Below are positions 40,032-50,631 of a DNA stretch of 64,000 nt, one piece after another; within the stretch, counting starts at the first letter, position 1, and every line of letters starts with the position of its first letter. The translations under genes and the position numbers were made by a program. Under the pieces are notes generated by a model. It did not search any database, was not told the DNA's origin, and saw only the letters and a program-made list of their open reading frames with translations. The DNA comes from Clostridiales bacterium DTU070 (GTDB lineage: Bacteria > Bacillota > Clostridia > DSM-8532): the NCBI GenBank assembly GCA_001513105.1, contig LFSH01000062.1, positions 33,711 to 97,710 on the forward strand, read 5' to 3'.

Positions 40032-40428
40032 ATGAATATGTTAATAGGAGAGGTTTCCAGGAAATATAATATCGGGATAGAAACTCTCAGGTACTATGAT
40101 AAAATCGGGGTTACTTAAAGTTGAAAGAAAAAACAGCCAAAGGTACTATTCAGAGAAAGATATTGTCAGGCTGCAGAATATTATAGCAATGAAAGAAATG
40201 ATGTTCTATTTGGATGACATAAAAAGAATTCTGGAAATTGATGAGAGAATAGATAAAGGGTTGAAAGATAAATCCATAAACCCGAAGGATATTGAAATAC
40301 TGCTTAATGAAGTAAAGCAAAAGCAAACAGAATTAATGGAGAAAGAAAGAAAGCTGAAAAAGGTAAAGTGTCAGTTGGATGAAATCGTTAATAAGATAAT
40401 GGAGTTTAAAAGTGATGCAAATGATTAA
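40032..40428 (+). pseudogene. MerR family regulator, apparently frameshifted in the HTH region
   Basis: Frame 1 MLIGEVSRKYNIGIETLRYYDKIG, then GGGG at 40107-40110 shifts to LLKVERKNSQRYYSEKDIVRLQNI in another frame. Confidence 0.8.
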
Positions 40429-41584
40429 GAATGAGTTTTTCTGCAATCAGCCTATTTCCCCATTGGGCTATGGCTGTTATGCATTAAGCGGCGCTTATGG
40501 CTCAAGGCCGGAAGAAAGTGAAATGGTAAGAATTCTGCAATATGCCTATGAATCAGGTATAAAATTCTTTGATACTGCCGGCAGTTATTCAGATACCGAA
40601 GAGATTCTCGGCAGGGCGGTTAAGTCTTTCAGGCATGATGTCGTTATAGCGTCCAAAGTCGGAATTACTGAAGACAACAGGTTCAGCCTTTCCAGTGAAT
40701 TTATCAAATCCTCGTGCGAATCCAGCCTTAGGAAGCTGAAAACAGATTATATAGACATATACCAGGTTCATTATCATGATCCTGATACTTCAGCAGAAGA
40801 AGCCATTGAAGCATTGGAATCATTGAAAAAAGAGGGGAAGATCAGGTATTACGGAATAGGTCATTTGCCTCTGGATAAAACAAAAGAATATCTGGAGATA
40901 GGAAATGTATCTTTTGTTCTTGCAGAGATGAGCCCGGTTAATACCAGCCGGTATAAAGAGCTGTACCCGTTGAGAGAAAAATATAATTTTGATATTATTG
41001 CGTTCAGTATAACGGGCAGAGGTTTGCTGTCCGGAAAAATTAGTGAAAAAGTGGAATTTGGAAGTAATGATATCAGAAGCAAGGATCCGTTGTTCAGAAA
41101 GTCCAGGCTCGTCTCTGGCATAAATATAGCCGGGAAGTTGACGGATATAGGAAAGAAATATAATATGACACCGGCACAGGTAGCAATTCTGTGGACAATC
41201 CAAAACAGGGGAGTCATCACCGGCCTGACCGGACCTGTCAGAACAGCTCATCTTGAAGAAAACTGCCGTGTGCTGAACCTGTCACTGGACAAAGACAGCA
41301 TAAATGAAATAAATCAGTTTATAGAAAAAGAAGAAGACAGGATGAAAAAGATCATCCATGAAGAAATATGTACTATCCTGTCAACTCCATTTTCTGCTGA
41401 CTATGAAAAGGCATATAAAGATTTAATATATGCGATTGAACACTGTGTAGAGAGCCAGCTTATTCCGTATTGCTACGGAGTGGATATTTTTAAGAAAATA
41501 GAAGAGGACAGGGTTTCAGGCAATAAATCCCTGTACAGACTGAATGAAATCAGAAATGAATTAAAAGCCGGAATACAATTATAA
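40412..41584 (+). CDS. aldo/keto reductase family protein
   Basis: FFDTAGSYSDTEEILGRAV, VVIASKVGI, DIYQVHYHDPDT, IAFSITGRGLLSGK. Confidence 0.92.
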   Translation: MMQMIKNEFFCNQPISPLGYGCYALSGAYGSRPEESEMVRILQYAYESGIKFFDTAGSYSDTEEILGRAVKSFRHDVVIASKVGITEDNRFSLSSEFIKSSCESSLRKLKTDYIDIYQVHYHDPDTSAEEAIEALESLKKEGKIRYYGIGHLPLDKTKEYLEIGNVSFVLAEMSPVNTSRYKELYPLREKYNFDIIAFSITGRGLLSGKISEKVEFGSNDIRSKDPLFRKSRLVSGINIAGKLTDIGKKYNMTPAQVAILWTIQNRGVITGLTGPVRTAHLEENCRVLNLSLDKDSINEINQFIEKEEDRMKKIIHEEICTILSTPFSADYEKAYKDLIYAIEHCVESQLIPYCYGVDIFKKIEEDRVSGNKSLYRLNEIRNELKAGIQL

Positions 41585-41783
41585 ATAACGGCTGATACCT
41601 TTTTATTGGTTTTGCCATAGATACACAATATTCCGGCAAAACAGAAACAGTAACGGAAGGAAGTTAATGTACAGTTTTATCGGGTAAAAGCACTTAATGA
41701 GGTCAGTGTTTGGCAGCATGGTGAACTGCTTAAGATTAATAATGGTTACAGAAAGACACTATTGAATCAATGAAAATCTAATA

Positions 41784-41812
41784 TTGAATAAGATTTTTCA
41801 ATCTGGTACAAT
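41784..41812 (+). promoter_or_regulatory. sigma-A promoter upstream of YesL-like gene
   Basis: TTGAAT - 17 nt - TACAAT. Confidence 0.55.
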
Positions 41813-41910
41813 TTAGTTAATGCGGTTTTGCGCTGCTTGTTCCGCAAGACCCCGGCCGATTGATACTGATTGGCCGTAAAAATTAAAATCTAAAGAAAAA
41901 GAGGATTGCT

Positions 41911-42834
41911 ATGGCAGGATTTTTTGGTTTATTCGACTATACGAGGGAAGGACCCGGAGTACCCAAGGATGCGCCTCCAAAATCAAGGTTCAGAATATTT
42001 TTTGAAGTTCTGGGAAGAAAGTTCTGGAATATTGTCAAGATAAATCTGCTGTTTGGACTATTTAATATACCCGCCCTTGTATTTTTAGGTTTGTTTGCAG
42101 GGTACCTGCAGGGGTTGTATTCGCAGCATCTGGATGCACTTCCTGAAAACTCGGGTGATATTCTGCTGTTCATAATAATTCCGCTGATGTCGATACTTGT
42201 TTGCCTCCCCATTATTACCGTAGGTCCTGCGCAGGCAGGCATGACCTATGTTCTGAGGAATTACTCACGCGAGGAGCATGCCTTTATCTGGGGAGACTTC
42301 AAGGAACACGCATTGAAGAATTTGAAGCAGAGCATAATAGTAAGCATTATCAATACTGTTTTTACAGTAATCGTGTTTGTGGCATTTTATATCTACCAGC
42401 AGATGAGTATTAACATTATGCTGAAAACTGCCGCAACTTCCTTCATTGTTATTTCTTTTCTGATTTTTATGATGATGAGCATGTATATATATCCCATGAT
42501 GGTTACTTTCGATTTGACAATAAGGCAGCTTTACAAGAATGCGTTCCTTTTTGCAATAATGAAATTCTTCCCGAACCTGCTGATAGTGATTGTAGTTTTT
42601 GCATTGCTGGTCCTCTCGTTTTATAATCCCATAATAGGCTACATCATGTTCATTTTGATTACAATGGGTTTAACCAGCTATATTACGAACTTCTATGTGT
42701 ACTCAAAGATTGAAAAATACATGATCCGGCCCGTGGAAGAGGCTGAAGACAGCAGTAAGGATGAGAATGAAACCGAGAGTATATTCTCAGACAAAAGAAT
42801 CCTTGATGAAGATAACAGGGATGAAAAATCATGA
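41911..42834 (+). CDS. DUF624/YesL-like membrane protein
   Basis: MAGFFGLFDYTREGPGV..., FFEVLGRKFWNIVKINLLF; multiple TM helices. Confidence 0.75.
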   Translation: MAGFFGLFDYTREGPGVPKDAPPKSRFRIFFEVLGRKFWNIVKINLLFGLFNIPALVFLGLFAGYLQGLYSQHLDALPENSGDILLFIIIPLMSILVCLPIITVGPAQAGMTYVLRNYSREEHAFIWGDFKEHALKNLKQSIIVSIINTVFTVIVFVAFYIYQQMSINIMLKTAATSFIVISFLIFMMMSMYIYPMMVTFDLTIRQLYKNAFLFAIMKFFPNLLIVIVVFALLVLSFYNPIIGYIMFILITMGLTSYITNFYVYSKIEKYMIRPVEEAEDSSKDENETESIFSDKRILDEDNRDEKS

Positions 42835-42851
42835 TGCCTTGAAAAAATATG

Positions 42852-42893
42852 AAACAGCGGCCCGGTTCCTGGTGAGCCGCTGTTTAGTTTATA
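42852..42893 (+). terminator. intrinsic terminator after YesL-like gene
   Basis: AACAGCGGC ... GCCGCTGTT TAGTTT. Confidence 0.6.
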
Positions 42894-42923
42894 ATTACCG
42901 GGGGCGGTTCATTTGCCGCCCTT

Positions 42924-43679
42924 TTATATATTCAGCAAATCCTTCATTGAGTAGAGGTTTGGTTCTTTATCATGTATAAATACAGCAGCTTTCAGTGCCC
43001 CGACACCGAAGATCTCCCTGCTGTTGGCAATATGCCTTAACTCGATGATTTCATCATTGCCTGCAAATATTACAGTATGGTCTCCGGCTATATTTCCTCC
43101 GCGGATTGCATGAATTCCTATCTCGTCCTTGCTGCGCTTAACCCTGTTGGTATGCCTGTCGTAAACATACCTGTATTTCTCGGGCAGAGCCTGGTTTATT
43201 GCATCTGCAAGAGCAAGGGCGGTTCCGCTCGGAGCGTCTATTTTCTGGTTATGATGCCGTTCAACTATTTCTATGTCAAAGTTACTGTACAACACCTTTG
43301 CAGCCTTCTGAACAAGTTCAAGCAGAAGATTCACGCCAAGGGACATATTCGCTGAATAGAGAATCGGAATGGTACGCGAGTACTCCTTCAGTTTTGAAAC
43401 CTGTTCATCAGATAGACCCGTTGTTGCTGCTACGAGAGGAATTTTCCCGGATACTGCATAATTTAAAACCTCCTGCAATGCTGCAGGGTGCGAAAAATCA
43501 ATAATAACATCCACGGGTACATTGCATTGGTCCAGTTGGGTAAAAACAGGATAGTCGTTTCTTATGGAGTCATTAATGTCAAACCCTGCGACAATTTTTA
43601 CGTCTTCCCTGTAACGGGCAAGGTTTGTAATTACCTGACCCATTCTTCCGTTGCATCCGCTCAACAGAATCCTTACCAT
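42924..43679 (-). CDS. dapB: 4-hydroxy-tetrahydrodipicolinate reductase
   Basis: MVRILLSGCNGRMGQVI, VERHHNQKIDAPSGTA. Confidence 0.95.
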   Translation of the reverse strand: MVRILLSGCNGRMGQVITNLARYREDVKIVAGFDINDSIRNDYPVFTQLDQCNVPVDVIIDFSHPAALQEVLNYAVSGKIPLVAATTGLSDEQVSKLKEYSRTIPILYSANMSLGVNLLLELVQKAAKVLYSNFDIEIVERHHNQKIDAPSGTALALADAINQALPEKYRYVYDRHTNRVKRSKDEIGIHAIRGGNIAGDHTVIFAGNDEIIELRHIANSREIFGVGALKAAVFIHDKEPNLYSMKDLLNI

Positions 43680-43723
43680 AATCATTCATCCTTTCGTGAA
43701 TCAAACCTGAACAGTGTTCCGGT

Positions 43724-44611
43724 TTATATCAGACCATATTCAGAAAGCGCTGCGCGTACTGTATTCAGGCCCTTTTCGCTGATGTCAACCAATGGCATGC
43801 GGCATTTTCCTACATTCATACCCATTTCATTCATTGCAGCCTTGACGGGAATGGGATTTACTTCGCAAAACAGTGCATTAATAAGACTAATGGCCTTTAT
43901 CTGTATTCTGCTACTTGCTTCAATATCGCCGTCAAGGAACAGGCGGACCATTTTATGGATATCTGCAGGAATTATATTTGCAGCAACTGAAATAACTCCT
44001 TTTCCTCCCAGCGCCAGCAAAGGAACAACGTTTCCGTCCTCGCCTGAGTAGATTACAAGGTCATCACCGCAAAGATGCCTTGTAAGGGCTACCTGGTTCA
44101 GGTTGCATTCCTTCACGGCGACAATGTTGGGAATTCCGGACAGGCGCTTAAGAGTTTCGGGATTGATATTCAGGTTCGTTCTTGAAGGAACATTATAAAG
44201 CACAACCGGTATTTTTACCGAATTGGCTATTGCCTTGAAATGCTGGTATAATCCTTCCTGGGTGGTTTTGTTGTAGTAAGGGGTAACGGTAAGGATGGAG
44301 TCTGCACCTGCAGATTCGGCAAACCGGCTTAATTCAATGGCATGCTTCGTATCATTGCTGCCTGTTCCTGCCATTACATGCACTCTTTTTGCGATTTTCT
44401 CCACGGCAAACCTGATTACTTCCTTATGCTCCTCATCAGGCATTGTTGAAGCTTCGCCTGTTGTCCCGCAGATCAGGATGGCATCGGTTCCCTCGCTGAT
44501 ATGCCATTCGATTAATTCTTCAAGTTTTTCGTAATTGACCCCGTCTTCGGTAAAAGGTGTTACCAAGGCTACGCATGACCCCTCAAAAATAGGATACTTC
44601 AAATGAATCAC
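43724..44611 (-). CDS. dapA: 4-hydroxy-tetrahydrodipicolinate synthase
   Basis: [66 protein letters not shown]. Confidence 0.95.
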   Translation of the reverse strand: MIHLKYPIFEGSCVALVTPFTEDGVNYEKLEELIEWHISEGTDAILICGTTGEASTMPDEEHKEVIRFAVEKIAKRVHVMAGTGSNDTKHAIELSRFAESAGADSILTVTPYYNKTTQEGLYQHFKAIANSVKIPVVLYNVPSRTNLNINPETLKRLSGIPNIVAVKECNLNQVALTRHLCGDDLVIYSGEDGNVVPLLALGGKGVISVAANIIPADIHKMVRLFLDGDIEASSRIQIKAISLINALFCEVNPIPVKAAMNEMGMNVGKCRMPLVDISEKGLNTVRAALSEYGLI

Positions 44612-45609
44612 TCCTTGTCGAGGTATTCAATAAGTTTTTCGGCAATCTGAACAGTGTTTGTGGCTGCGCCTTTACGGATATTGTCGGCTACAACCCAGAG
44701 ATTTACACCACTTTCAACACTTTCGTCCCTTCGGATTCTTCCTACGAATACTTCGTCTCTGCCGGTTGCGTTAATGGGCATAGGGTAGATGTTATTGGCA
44801 GGGTCATCCTGTACAACAATGCCCGGGGCTTCCCGTAGAGTATTCTTCAAGTCCTCAAGATCAAAAGGTTTTTCAAGCTCAACGTTAATCGACTCACTGT
44901 GGGAGTTGAAAACCGGTACCCTGACCGTTGTTGCAGTAATTCGAAGGCTTTGGTCGCCCAGTATTTTTCTTGTTTCATTTATCATTTTTATTTCTTCCTT
45001 GGTGTATCCGTTATCGGTAAATACATCAATATGAGGCAGTAAGTTACCTGCAATCGGATGCGGGAACTTTTTCGGAGCCTCACCCCTGAGACCGTTTTCC
45101 AGATCACTGTAACCCTGCATCCCGGCTCCTGAAACAGCCTGGTATGTTGAATAGACGATTCTCTTAATGCCGTACTTATCGTATAGCGGCTTTAACACAA
45201 CAACTGCCTGTATTGTTGAACAGTTTGGATTTGCAATAATTCCCCTGTTCCATTTAATATCTTCAGGGTTTACTTCCGGAACAACGAGGGGAACGGAAGG
45301 ATCCATTCTCCAGGCACTGCTGTTGTCTATTACAATACAGCCTTTTTCTGCAGCAATTGGTGCGTATTTCTGGCTGACGCTTCCTCCCGCTGAGAACAGG
45401 GCGATGTCTATACCCCTGTCAAAGGAGTTTTCGGTCAGTTCTTCAACAACGTATTCCTTGCCCATAAAAGTTAATTTCCGGTCGGCTGATCTGCCGGATG
45501 CAAAAAGGAACAATTCAGAAACAGGAAGATTCCTTTCTTCAAGAACCTTCAAGAAGGTACGGCCTACCATTCCGGTAACTCCAACAACAGCTAATCTGTA
45601 CTTCTTCAT
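44608..45609 (-). CDS. asd: aspartate-semialdehyde dehydrogenase
   Basis: [44 protein letters not shown]. Confidence 0.95.
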   Translation of the reverse strand: MKKYRLAVVGVTGMVGRTFLKVLEERNLPVSELFLFASGRSADRKLTFMGKEYVVEELTENSFDRGIDIALFSAGGSVSQKYAPIAAEKGCIVIDNSSAWRMDPSVPLVVPEVNPEDIKWNRGIIANPNCSTIQAVVVLKPLYDKYGIKRIVYSTYQAVSGAGMQGYSDLENGLRGEAPKKFPHPIAGNLLPHIDVFTDNGYTKEEIKMINETRKILGDQSLRITATTVRVPVFNSHSESINVELEKPFDLEDLKNTLREAPGIVVQDDPANNIYPMPINATGRDEVFVGRIRRDESVESGVNLWVVADNIRKGAATNTVQIAEKLIEYLDKE

Positions 45610-45720
45610 AATAACCCCTCCAAAATATTTATACTACATGTAGTATTGTTTTACAACAATGATAAAAAAAGCTTTTAACAAATTAACGCCTGTTCGTCTG
45701 CAAATTATATCCGTATAAAC

Positions 45721-45748
45721 AAAAACTGCTGATAGAACATCAGCAGTT
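45721..45748 (-). terminator. terminator of lysine riboswitch
   Basis: Minus strand AACTGCTGAT-GTTCT-ATCAGCAGTTTTT. Confidence 0.85.
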
Positions 45749-45776
45749 AATATTGCCTTCAAAAAGCCATTACTAC

Positions 45777-45948
45777 TGATAGCGCTCCATCAATTCACAG
45801 AAATTGATGACAGTTCAGCAGTTATTCACTGATGAACCAGGAAAACCCTCTATGGGGAGAATCCTCCTTCGGCATTTTTTCCTTTCAGTTCAGATCATCG
45901 GTACCCATATACCTCATTGAACCTACTGATAAAAAATGCGCCTCTATC
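45777..45948 (-). ncRNA. lysine riboswitch (L-box)
   Basis: Minus strand GATAGAGGCGCA...ATCAGTA...CTGAAAGG...TGCCGAAGG...ACTGTCATCAATTTCTGTGAATTGATGGAGCGCTATC, the conserved L-box order. Confidence 0.93.
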
Positions 45949-46235
45949 ATGCATTATCCGGTTTTCAGTTGTTAATATACAGTTTATTCATTTGCCTGTG
46001 TTTTTGCCACAGTAAATTCAGCAAACAGCCTATCGTTGAAAGATTAAAGCTATAATAACATCAAATAATGCATATGTCAAATGAATATTTCTTTTGCCTG
46101 AATTGTTCTGATACAATGGAAGGAGTATCAGGATCTTGTGAAATGCAGGTTAAAATATTCACTTCTGATTTCTTTGTTGACAAACAGGGTTCCTGTATGT
46201 ATAATTTAATGCTGTAAAGTAATTATACTTGACAG

Positions 46236-46598
46236 GTGTTCAAAGTGGAAGAACATGCGAAAGTGGCCATACTGCTTGATTTCTACGGGCAGTTGCTCAC
46301 ACCGAGACAGTACCAGATACTCGATTTATATTATAACAGCGACTATACCCTTGGCGAAATTGCATCCCAGCTGAACATCAGCCGCCAGGGCGTATACGAC
46401 GGCGTGAAGAAAGGGAAGAACACCCTAAAGGAATTTGAAGACAAGCTGGGCCATGTAAAAAGGTTTTTGAAACATGAGCAAGCATTAAAAAAAATTCTGT
46501 CGGATTTACGCAGGGTAAAATGTGCCGGTAAGGTCAGAGACGGAGAAATAATTGATTCGTGCATCGAAGAACTGGAAAAAGTAATAAATGATTTATAG
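46236..46598 (+). CDS. ylxM: YlxM family DNA-binding protein
   Basis: LLDFYGQLLTPRQYQILDLYYNSDYTLGEIASQLNISRQGVYDGVKKGKNTL; directly before ffh. Confidence 0.92.
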   Translation: MFKVEEHAKVAILLDFYGQLLTPRQYQILDLYYNSDYTLGEIASQLNISRQGVYDGVKKGKNTLKEFEDKLGHVKRFLKHEQALKKILSDLRRVKCAGKVRDGEIIDSCIEELEKVINDL

Positions 46599-46613
46599 TA
46601 CGCGGAGGAAAGT

Positions 46614-47957
46614 ATGGTATTTGAAGGTTTATCCGAAAAACTGCAGAATGTTATGAGAAAAATCAGAAGTGCCGGCCGGGTTACGGAAAAAGATGTAAAG
46701 GAAATGATGCGAGAGGTCAGGATGGCCCTGCTGGAGGCTGATGTTAACTATAAAGTTGTCAAGGATTTCGTTTCAAAGGTATCTGAAAGGGCCGTCGGCC
46801 AGGAAGTGCTTGAAAGCCTTACTCCAGGTCAGCAGGTTATTAAAATTGTCCATGAGGAACTTATACAGCTTATGGGAGGAACGGTTGCAAAACTTACGGT
46901 TTCACCGTCACCGCCCACGGTATATATGATGGTTGGTTTGCAGGGTGCCGGTAAAACCACCGCATCGGGTAAACTTGCAAATTATCTGAGAAAGCAGGGT
47001 AAAAGACCGATGCTTGTTGCCTGTGACGTTTACCGGCCTGCTGCGGTAAAACAGCTTCAGGTCCTGGGTAAACAGATTGATATTCCGGTATTTGAAATGG
47101 GCACAGGCACAAACCCTGTTGAAATTGCAAAAAAGGCAATAGCCCATGCAAAATCGATGCAGTTTGATACGGTGATTATAGATACTGCAGGAAGGCTTCA
47201 TATTGATGAAGAGCTTATGCAGGAACTGTCCGATATTAAAAAGAACGTAAATCCGCAGGAAATCCTTCTTGTTGTGGATTCCATGACAGGGCAGGACGCT
47301 GTGAACGTAGCAGATAGTTTTAATGAAAGGCTTGACATCAGCGGGATTATTCTTACAAAACTGGACGGTGATACAAGGGGCGGTGCGGCGCTTTCAACAA
47401 AGGCTGTTACCGGAAAACCCATCAAGTTTGCCGGTGTTGGTGAAAAACTGAATGACCTTGAGCCCTTTTATCCTGACAGAATGGCATCCAGGATACTTGG
47501 CATGGGGGATGTTCTGACATTAATAGAAAAAGCCCAGACTGCTTTTGATGAAAAAAAGGCTCTCGAACTGGAAAAGAAGCTGAGGACACAACAGTTTACG
47601 CTTGATGACTTCCTGGACCAGCTTCAGCAGCTGAAAAGCATGGGGCCCATAAGTCAGTTCCTTGGCATGCTGCCCGGAATGAACAATAAAGCATTGAAGG
47701 ATATACAGATAGATGAAAAACAGATGGTTTACGTCGAGGCCATTATCCAGTCCATGACCAGGAAGGAGAGGGAGAATCCCGCCATCATAAACTCAAGCCG
47801 CAAGAAACGTATTGCTGAGGGCAGCGGAACATCGATTCAGCAGGTGAACCAGTTGCTGAAGCAGTTTGAATCGGTTAAGAAAATGATGAAGATGTTCTCC
47901 AATCCCAAGGCAATGAAAGGCCTCAGGGGAATGGGCGGTTTCAGGTTACCGTTTTAA
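46614..47957 (+). CDS. ffh: signal recognition particle protein
   Basis: MVGLQGAGKTTASGKLA, IIDTAGRLHIDEELM, C-terminal Met-rich M domain. Confidence 0.96.
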   Translation: MVFEGLSEKLQNVMRKIRSAGRVTEKDVKEMMREVRMALLEADVNYKVVKDFVSKVSERAVGQEVLESLTPGQQVIKIVHEELIQLMGGTVAKLTVSPSPPTVYMMVGLQGAGKTTASGKLANYLRKQGKRPMLVACDVYRPAAVKQLQVLGKQIDIPVFEMGTGTNPVEIAKKAIAHAKSMQFDTVIIDTAGRLHIDEELMQELSDIKKNVNPQEILLVVDSMTGQDAVNVADSFNERLDISGIILTKLDGDTRGGAALSTKAVTGKPIKFAGVGEKLNDLEPFYPDRMASRILGMGDVLTLIEKAQTAFDEKKALELEKKLRTQQFTLDDFLDQLQQLKSMGPISQFLGMLPGMNNKALKDIQIDEKQMVYVEAIIQSMTRKERENPAIINSSRKKRIAEGSGTSIQQVNQLLKQFESVKKMMKMFSNPKAMKGLRGMGGFRLPF

Positions 47958-48031
47958 ACGACAGTTTACCGGATGACAACGGTTTACTTTATATGACATT
48001 AAATTCTGCAACTTGAAAGGTGGTGAAGCAA

Positions 48032-48277
48032 ATGGCAGTTAAGATGCGTTTAAAAAGAATCGGGGCAAAGAAAAAACCATTCTACAGAATCGTTATAGCA
48101 GATGAAAGAGCTCCAAGGGACGGAAGGTTTATCGATCAGGTCGGAACATATAATCCTCTTACGAACCCTTCGGAAATCAAGTTTGATGAAGAAAAAACAA
48201 GGGAATGGTTGAGAAAGGGTGTACAGCCTACCGATACGGTTAAGAAACTTTTGAAGATTTCAGGAATTACCCGGTAA
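48032..48277 (+). CDS. rpsP: 30S ribosomal protein S16
   Basis: [34 protein letters not shown]. Confidence 0.96.
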   Translation: MAVKMRLKRIGAKKKPFYRIVIADERAPRDGRFIDQVGTYNPLTNPSEIKFDEEKTREWLRKGVQPTDTVKKLLKISGITR

Positions 48278-48347
48278 GGTAATCGCAAATTTTACAACCT
48301 CAATTATCATAGACTTAAATTATTGTTTTCAAAATGGAGGGTTATCA

Positions 48348-48578
48348 ATGAAGGAACTTTTGGAAAGCATTGCCAGATCATTGGTTGACAATCCTGACGA
48401 TGTATCTGTAAGGGAAGTAGAGGGTGAGAAATCTCTTATCCTTGAATTGAGGGTAGCAGAGGATGATATGGGCAAAGTTATTGGCAAACAGGGCCGCATT
48501 GCAAAAGCTATCCGTACAGTAATGAAGGCAGCCGCAATGCGCAACGACAAACGTGTTGTTGTTGAAATAATCCAGTAA
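48348..48578 (+). CDS. khpA: KH-domain RNA-binding protein
   Basis: MGKVIGKQGRIAKAIRTVMKAAA KH motif; after rpsP. Confidence 0.93.
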   Translation: MKELLESIARSLVDNPDDVSVREVEGEKSLILELRVAEDDMGKVIGKQGRIAKAIRTVMKAAAMRNDKRVVVEIIQ

Positions 48579-48616
48579 TTTATGCCCAGGCATACAGAAA
48601 TTTTGATTTGTTCCGA

Positions 48617-48662
48617 AAAATGCTGTCTTATGTGACAAGTAAGGCAGCATTTTTGTTTTGTC
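48617..48662 (+). terminator. intrinsic terminator after khpA
   Basis: AAAAATGCTGTCTTA...TAAGGCAGCATTTTTGTTTT. Confidence 0.8.
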
Positions 48663-48889
48663 AAAAAACCAATGGGATTCGATGAATAACGGTATTCCGT
48701 TTTATTTATTCGAAAAATAAGAAACGGCTTGAATTTTGCTGCCGGTTATGTATAAATTAATAGCGGAAAGAAAGGATGGCATGACTTATTACATATTGCT
48801 GTTAGAAAACCGGTTATTCAGGGAATATAAAAACAGTATTGCCTGAAAAATATAATAATCAAACAGAAGAACACAAAGGAGAGATATTT

Positions 48890-49216
48890 ATGGGAAACAG
48901 TGTATTGACAGTTACGAAGGAAAATTTTGATCAGGAAGTGTTACAGTCAGAACAGCCTGTAATGGTTGATTTCTGGGCTGCATGGTGCGGTCCCTGCAGA
49001 ATGGTTGCACCTACAGTTGAACAGGTTGCCGAGGAGTTCCAGGGCAAGGCAAAAGTTGTAAAGGTTAATGTGGACGATAACGGCGAACTGGCTGAAAGAT
49101 ACAGAATTATGACAATTCCCACCCTGATGGTATTCAAAAACGGAAATGTTGTAGACAGTCTTGTCGGTGTGAGAACTAAAGAAGAACTTTCGAACATGCT
49201 GAATAAACATCTTTAA
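48890..49216 (+). CDS. trxA: thioredoxin
   Basis: VMVDFWAAWCGPCRMVAPTVEQ. Confidence 0.96.
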   Translation: MGNSVLTVTKENFDQEVLQSEQPVMVDFWAAWCGPCRMVAPTVEQVAEEFQGKAKVVKVNVDDNGELAERYRIMTIPTLMVFKNGNVVDSLVGVRTKEELSNMLNKHL

Positions 49217-49323
49217 AGAATATAAAACCGGGGGACTGGGTTCTCCTGTTATTTTTTTGACATCAGCAGCCTGAAAAGGATATAATTGCATAAATGGTAT
49301 TTTTTGTTCAGGAGGTGTTTTCT

Positions 49324-50631
49324 TTGGGCTATATAATAGAAAATATTACGGTTATAACATGGGATGACGACAGGTTGAAGGTGCTTGAAAATGCAACTGT
49401 TGAAACAGACGGTGACAGGATTTCCCGTGTAGGATGCGGAAAGAATGACGCCGCGAGGCGCTCAGGGAAGATAAGGATAGACGGTACCGGCAAAGCCCTG
49501 ATTCCCGGTCTTGTTAATGCCCATACCCATATTCCGATGACACTGCTTCGCAGCTATGCAGATGATTTGGCTCTTCACACCTGGCTGTTTGATCATATCT
49601 TCAAAATCGAGGACAAACTTACGGATGACGATGTATACTGGGGTTCCCAGCTTGGATTGATGGAAATGCTTGCAGGAGGAACCACTTGTTTTGCAGATAT
49701 GTATTATTTCGTGGACAGGATCGCTGAAGCCGCAGCTGAATCGGGTATGCGGGCGCTGCTTTCCCGCGGTTTGACAAATAATGAGGATAAGGATGACTAC
49801 AGTGACGATTACCGGATTAAAGAAGCCGTTGAAACGTTCAGAAGATGGAACGGCGCGGAAAATAACCGAATCAGGGTTGCATTTGCACCGCACGCGATAT
49901 ACACCTGTGCACCGAAATACATAAAAGCCATAAGGGATACTGCTGAAAAACTTGGTGCCGTTATTCACGTTCATGTGGATGAAACCCTGAAAGAGCATAA
50001 CAATTCCCTTAATCAGTACGGGAAAACACCCACGCAGCATTTATATGACCTGGGACTTTTTGATTTGCCCGCAATAGCAGCGCATTGCGTTCACGTAACC
50101 GACACGGATATGGATTTAATGATGGAAAAAAGCGTGTCGTTCATTCATAACCCCACAAGCAACCTTAAACTGGGCAGCGGAATAGCTCCCGTTCCGGACG
50201 CACTGAAAAAGGGCATAAATGTTGCGCTTGGGACCGATGGCGCCTCCAGCAACAACAATCTTAACATGTGGGAAGAAATTAACCTTGCCGCACTGATTCA
50301 TAAAGGGGCAAGGCAGGATCCGCTGGCCGTAAGGGCTGAAGAAGCCTTCAGGATGGCTACGGCAAACGGAGCGAGGGCCCTTGGCTTTAATAATACCGGT
50401 CAGATCAGGGAAGGTTTTAGCGCCGACATGGTACTGATAGATTTGTCAAAACCCCACTACCTGCCTGAACATAACATCGTATCGAACCTGGCATACTCGG
50501 CACAGGCTTCGGATGTTGAAACCGTTTTTGTTGACGGCAGAATCCTTTACGATAAGGGCGAGTTTAAAACCCTGGACAGGGAAAAAATCCTGTACAATAT
50601 TAAGCGGGTATGTGAACGGCTTTTCAGCTGA
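49324..50631 (+). CDS. mtaD: S-adenosylhomocysteine/5'-methylthioadenosine deaminase family amidohydrolase
   Basis: PGLVNAHTHIPMTLLRSYADDLALHTWL, HVDETLKE, ALGTDGASSNNNLNMWEE. Confidence 0.88.
   Translation: MGYIIENITVITWDDDRLKVLENATVETDGDRISRVGCGKNDAARRSGKIRIDGTGKALIPGLVNAHTHIPMTLLRSYADDLALHTWLFDHIFKIEDKLTDDDVYWGSQLGLMEMLAGGTTCFADMYYFVDRIAEAAAESGMRALLSRGLTNNEDKDDYSDDYRIKEAVETFRRWNGAENNRIRVAFAPHAIYTCAPKYIKAIRDTAEKLGAVIHVHVDETLKEHNNSLNQYGKTPTQHLYDLGLFDLPAIAAHCVHVTDTDMDLMMEKSVSFIHNPTSNLKLGSGIAPVPDALKKGINVALGTDGASSNNNLNMWEEINLAALIHKGARQDPLAVRAEEAFRMATANGARALGFNNTGQIREGFSADMVLIDLSKPHYLPEHNIVSNLAYSAQASDVETVFVDGRILYDKGEFKTLDREKILYNIKRVCERLFS

Noticed and set aside
41640-41765. Short protein-like stretch (VKALNEVSVWQHGELLKINNGYRKTLLNQ)
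   Set aside because: Too short and no recognisable family; cannot distinguish from chance
43488-44051. 187-aa plus-strand ORF
   Set aside because: Antisense to dapB/dapA, whose conserved motifs are unambiguous
48783-48846. 20-aa ORF (MTYYILLLENRLFREYKNSIA) with an upstream AAAGAAAGG
   Set aside because: Very short, overlaps the trxA leader, no independent terminator or other support
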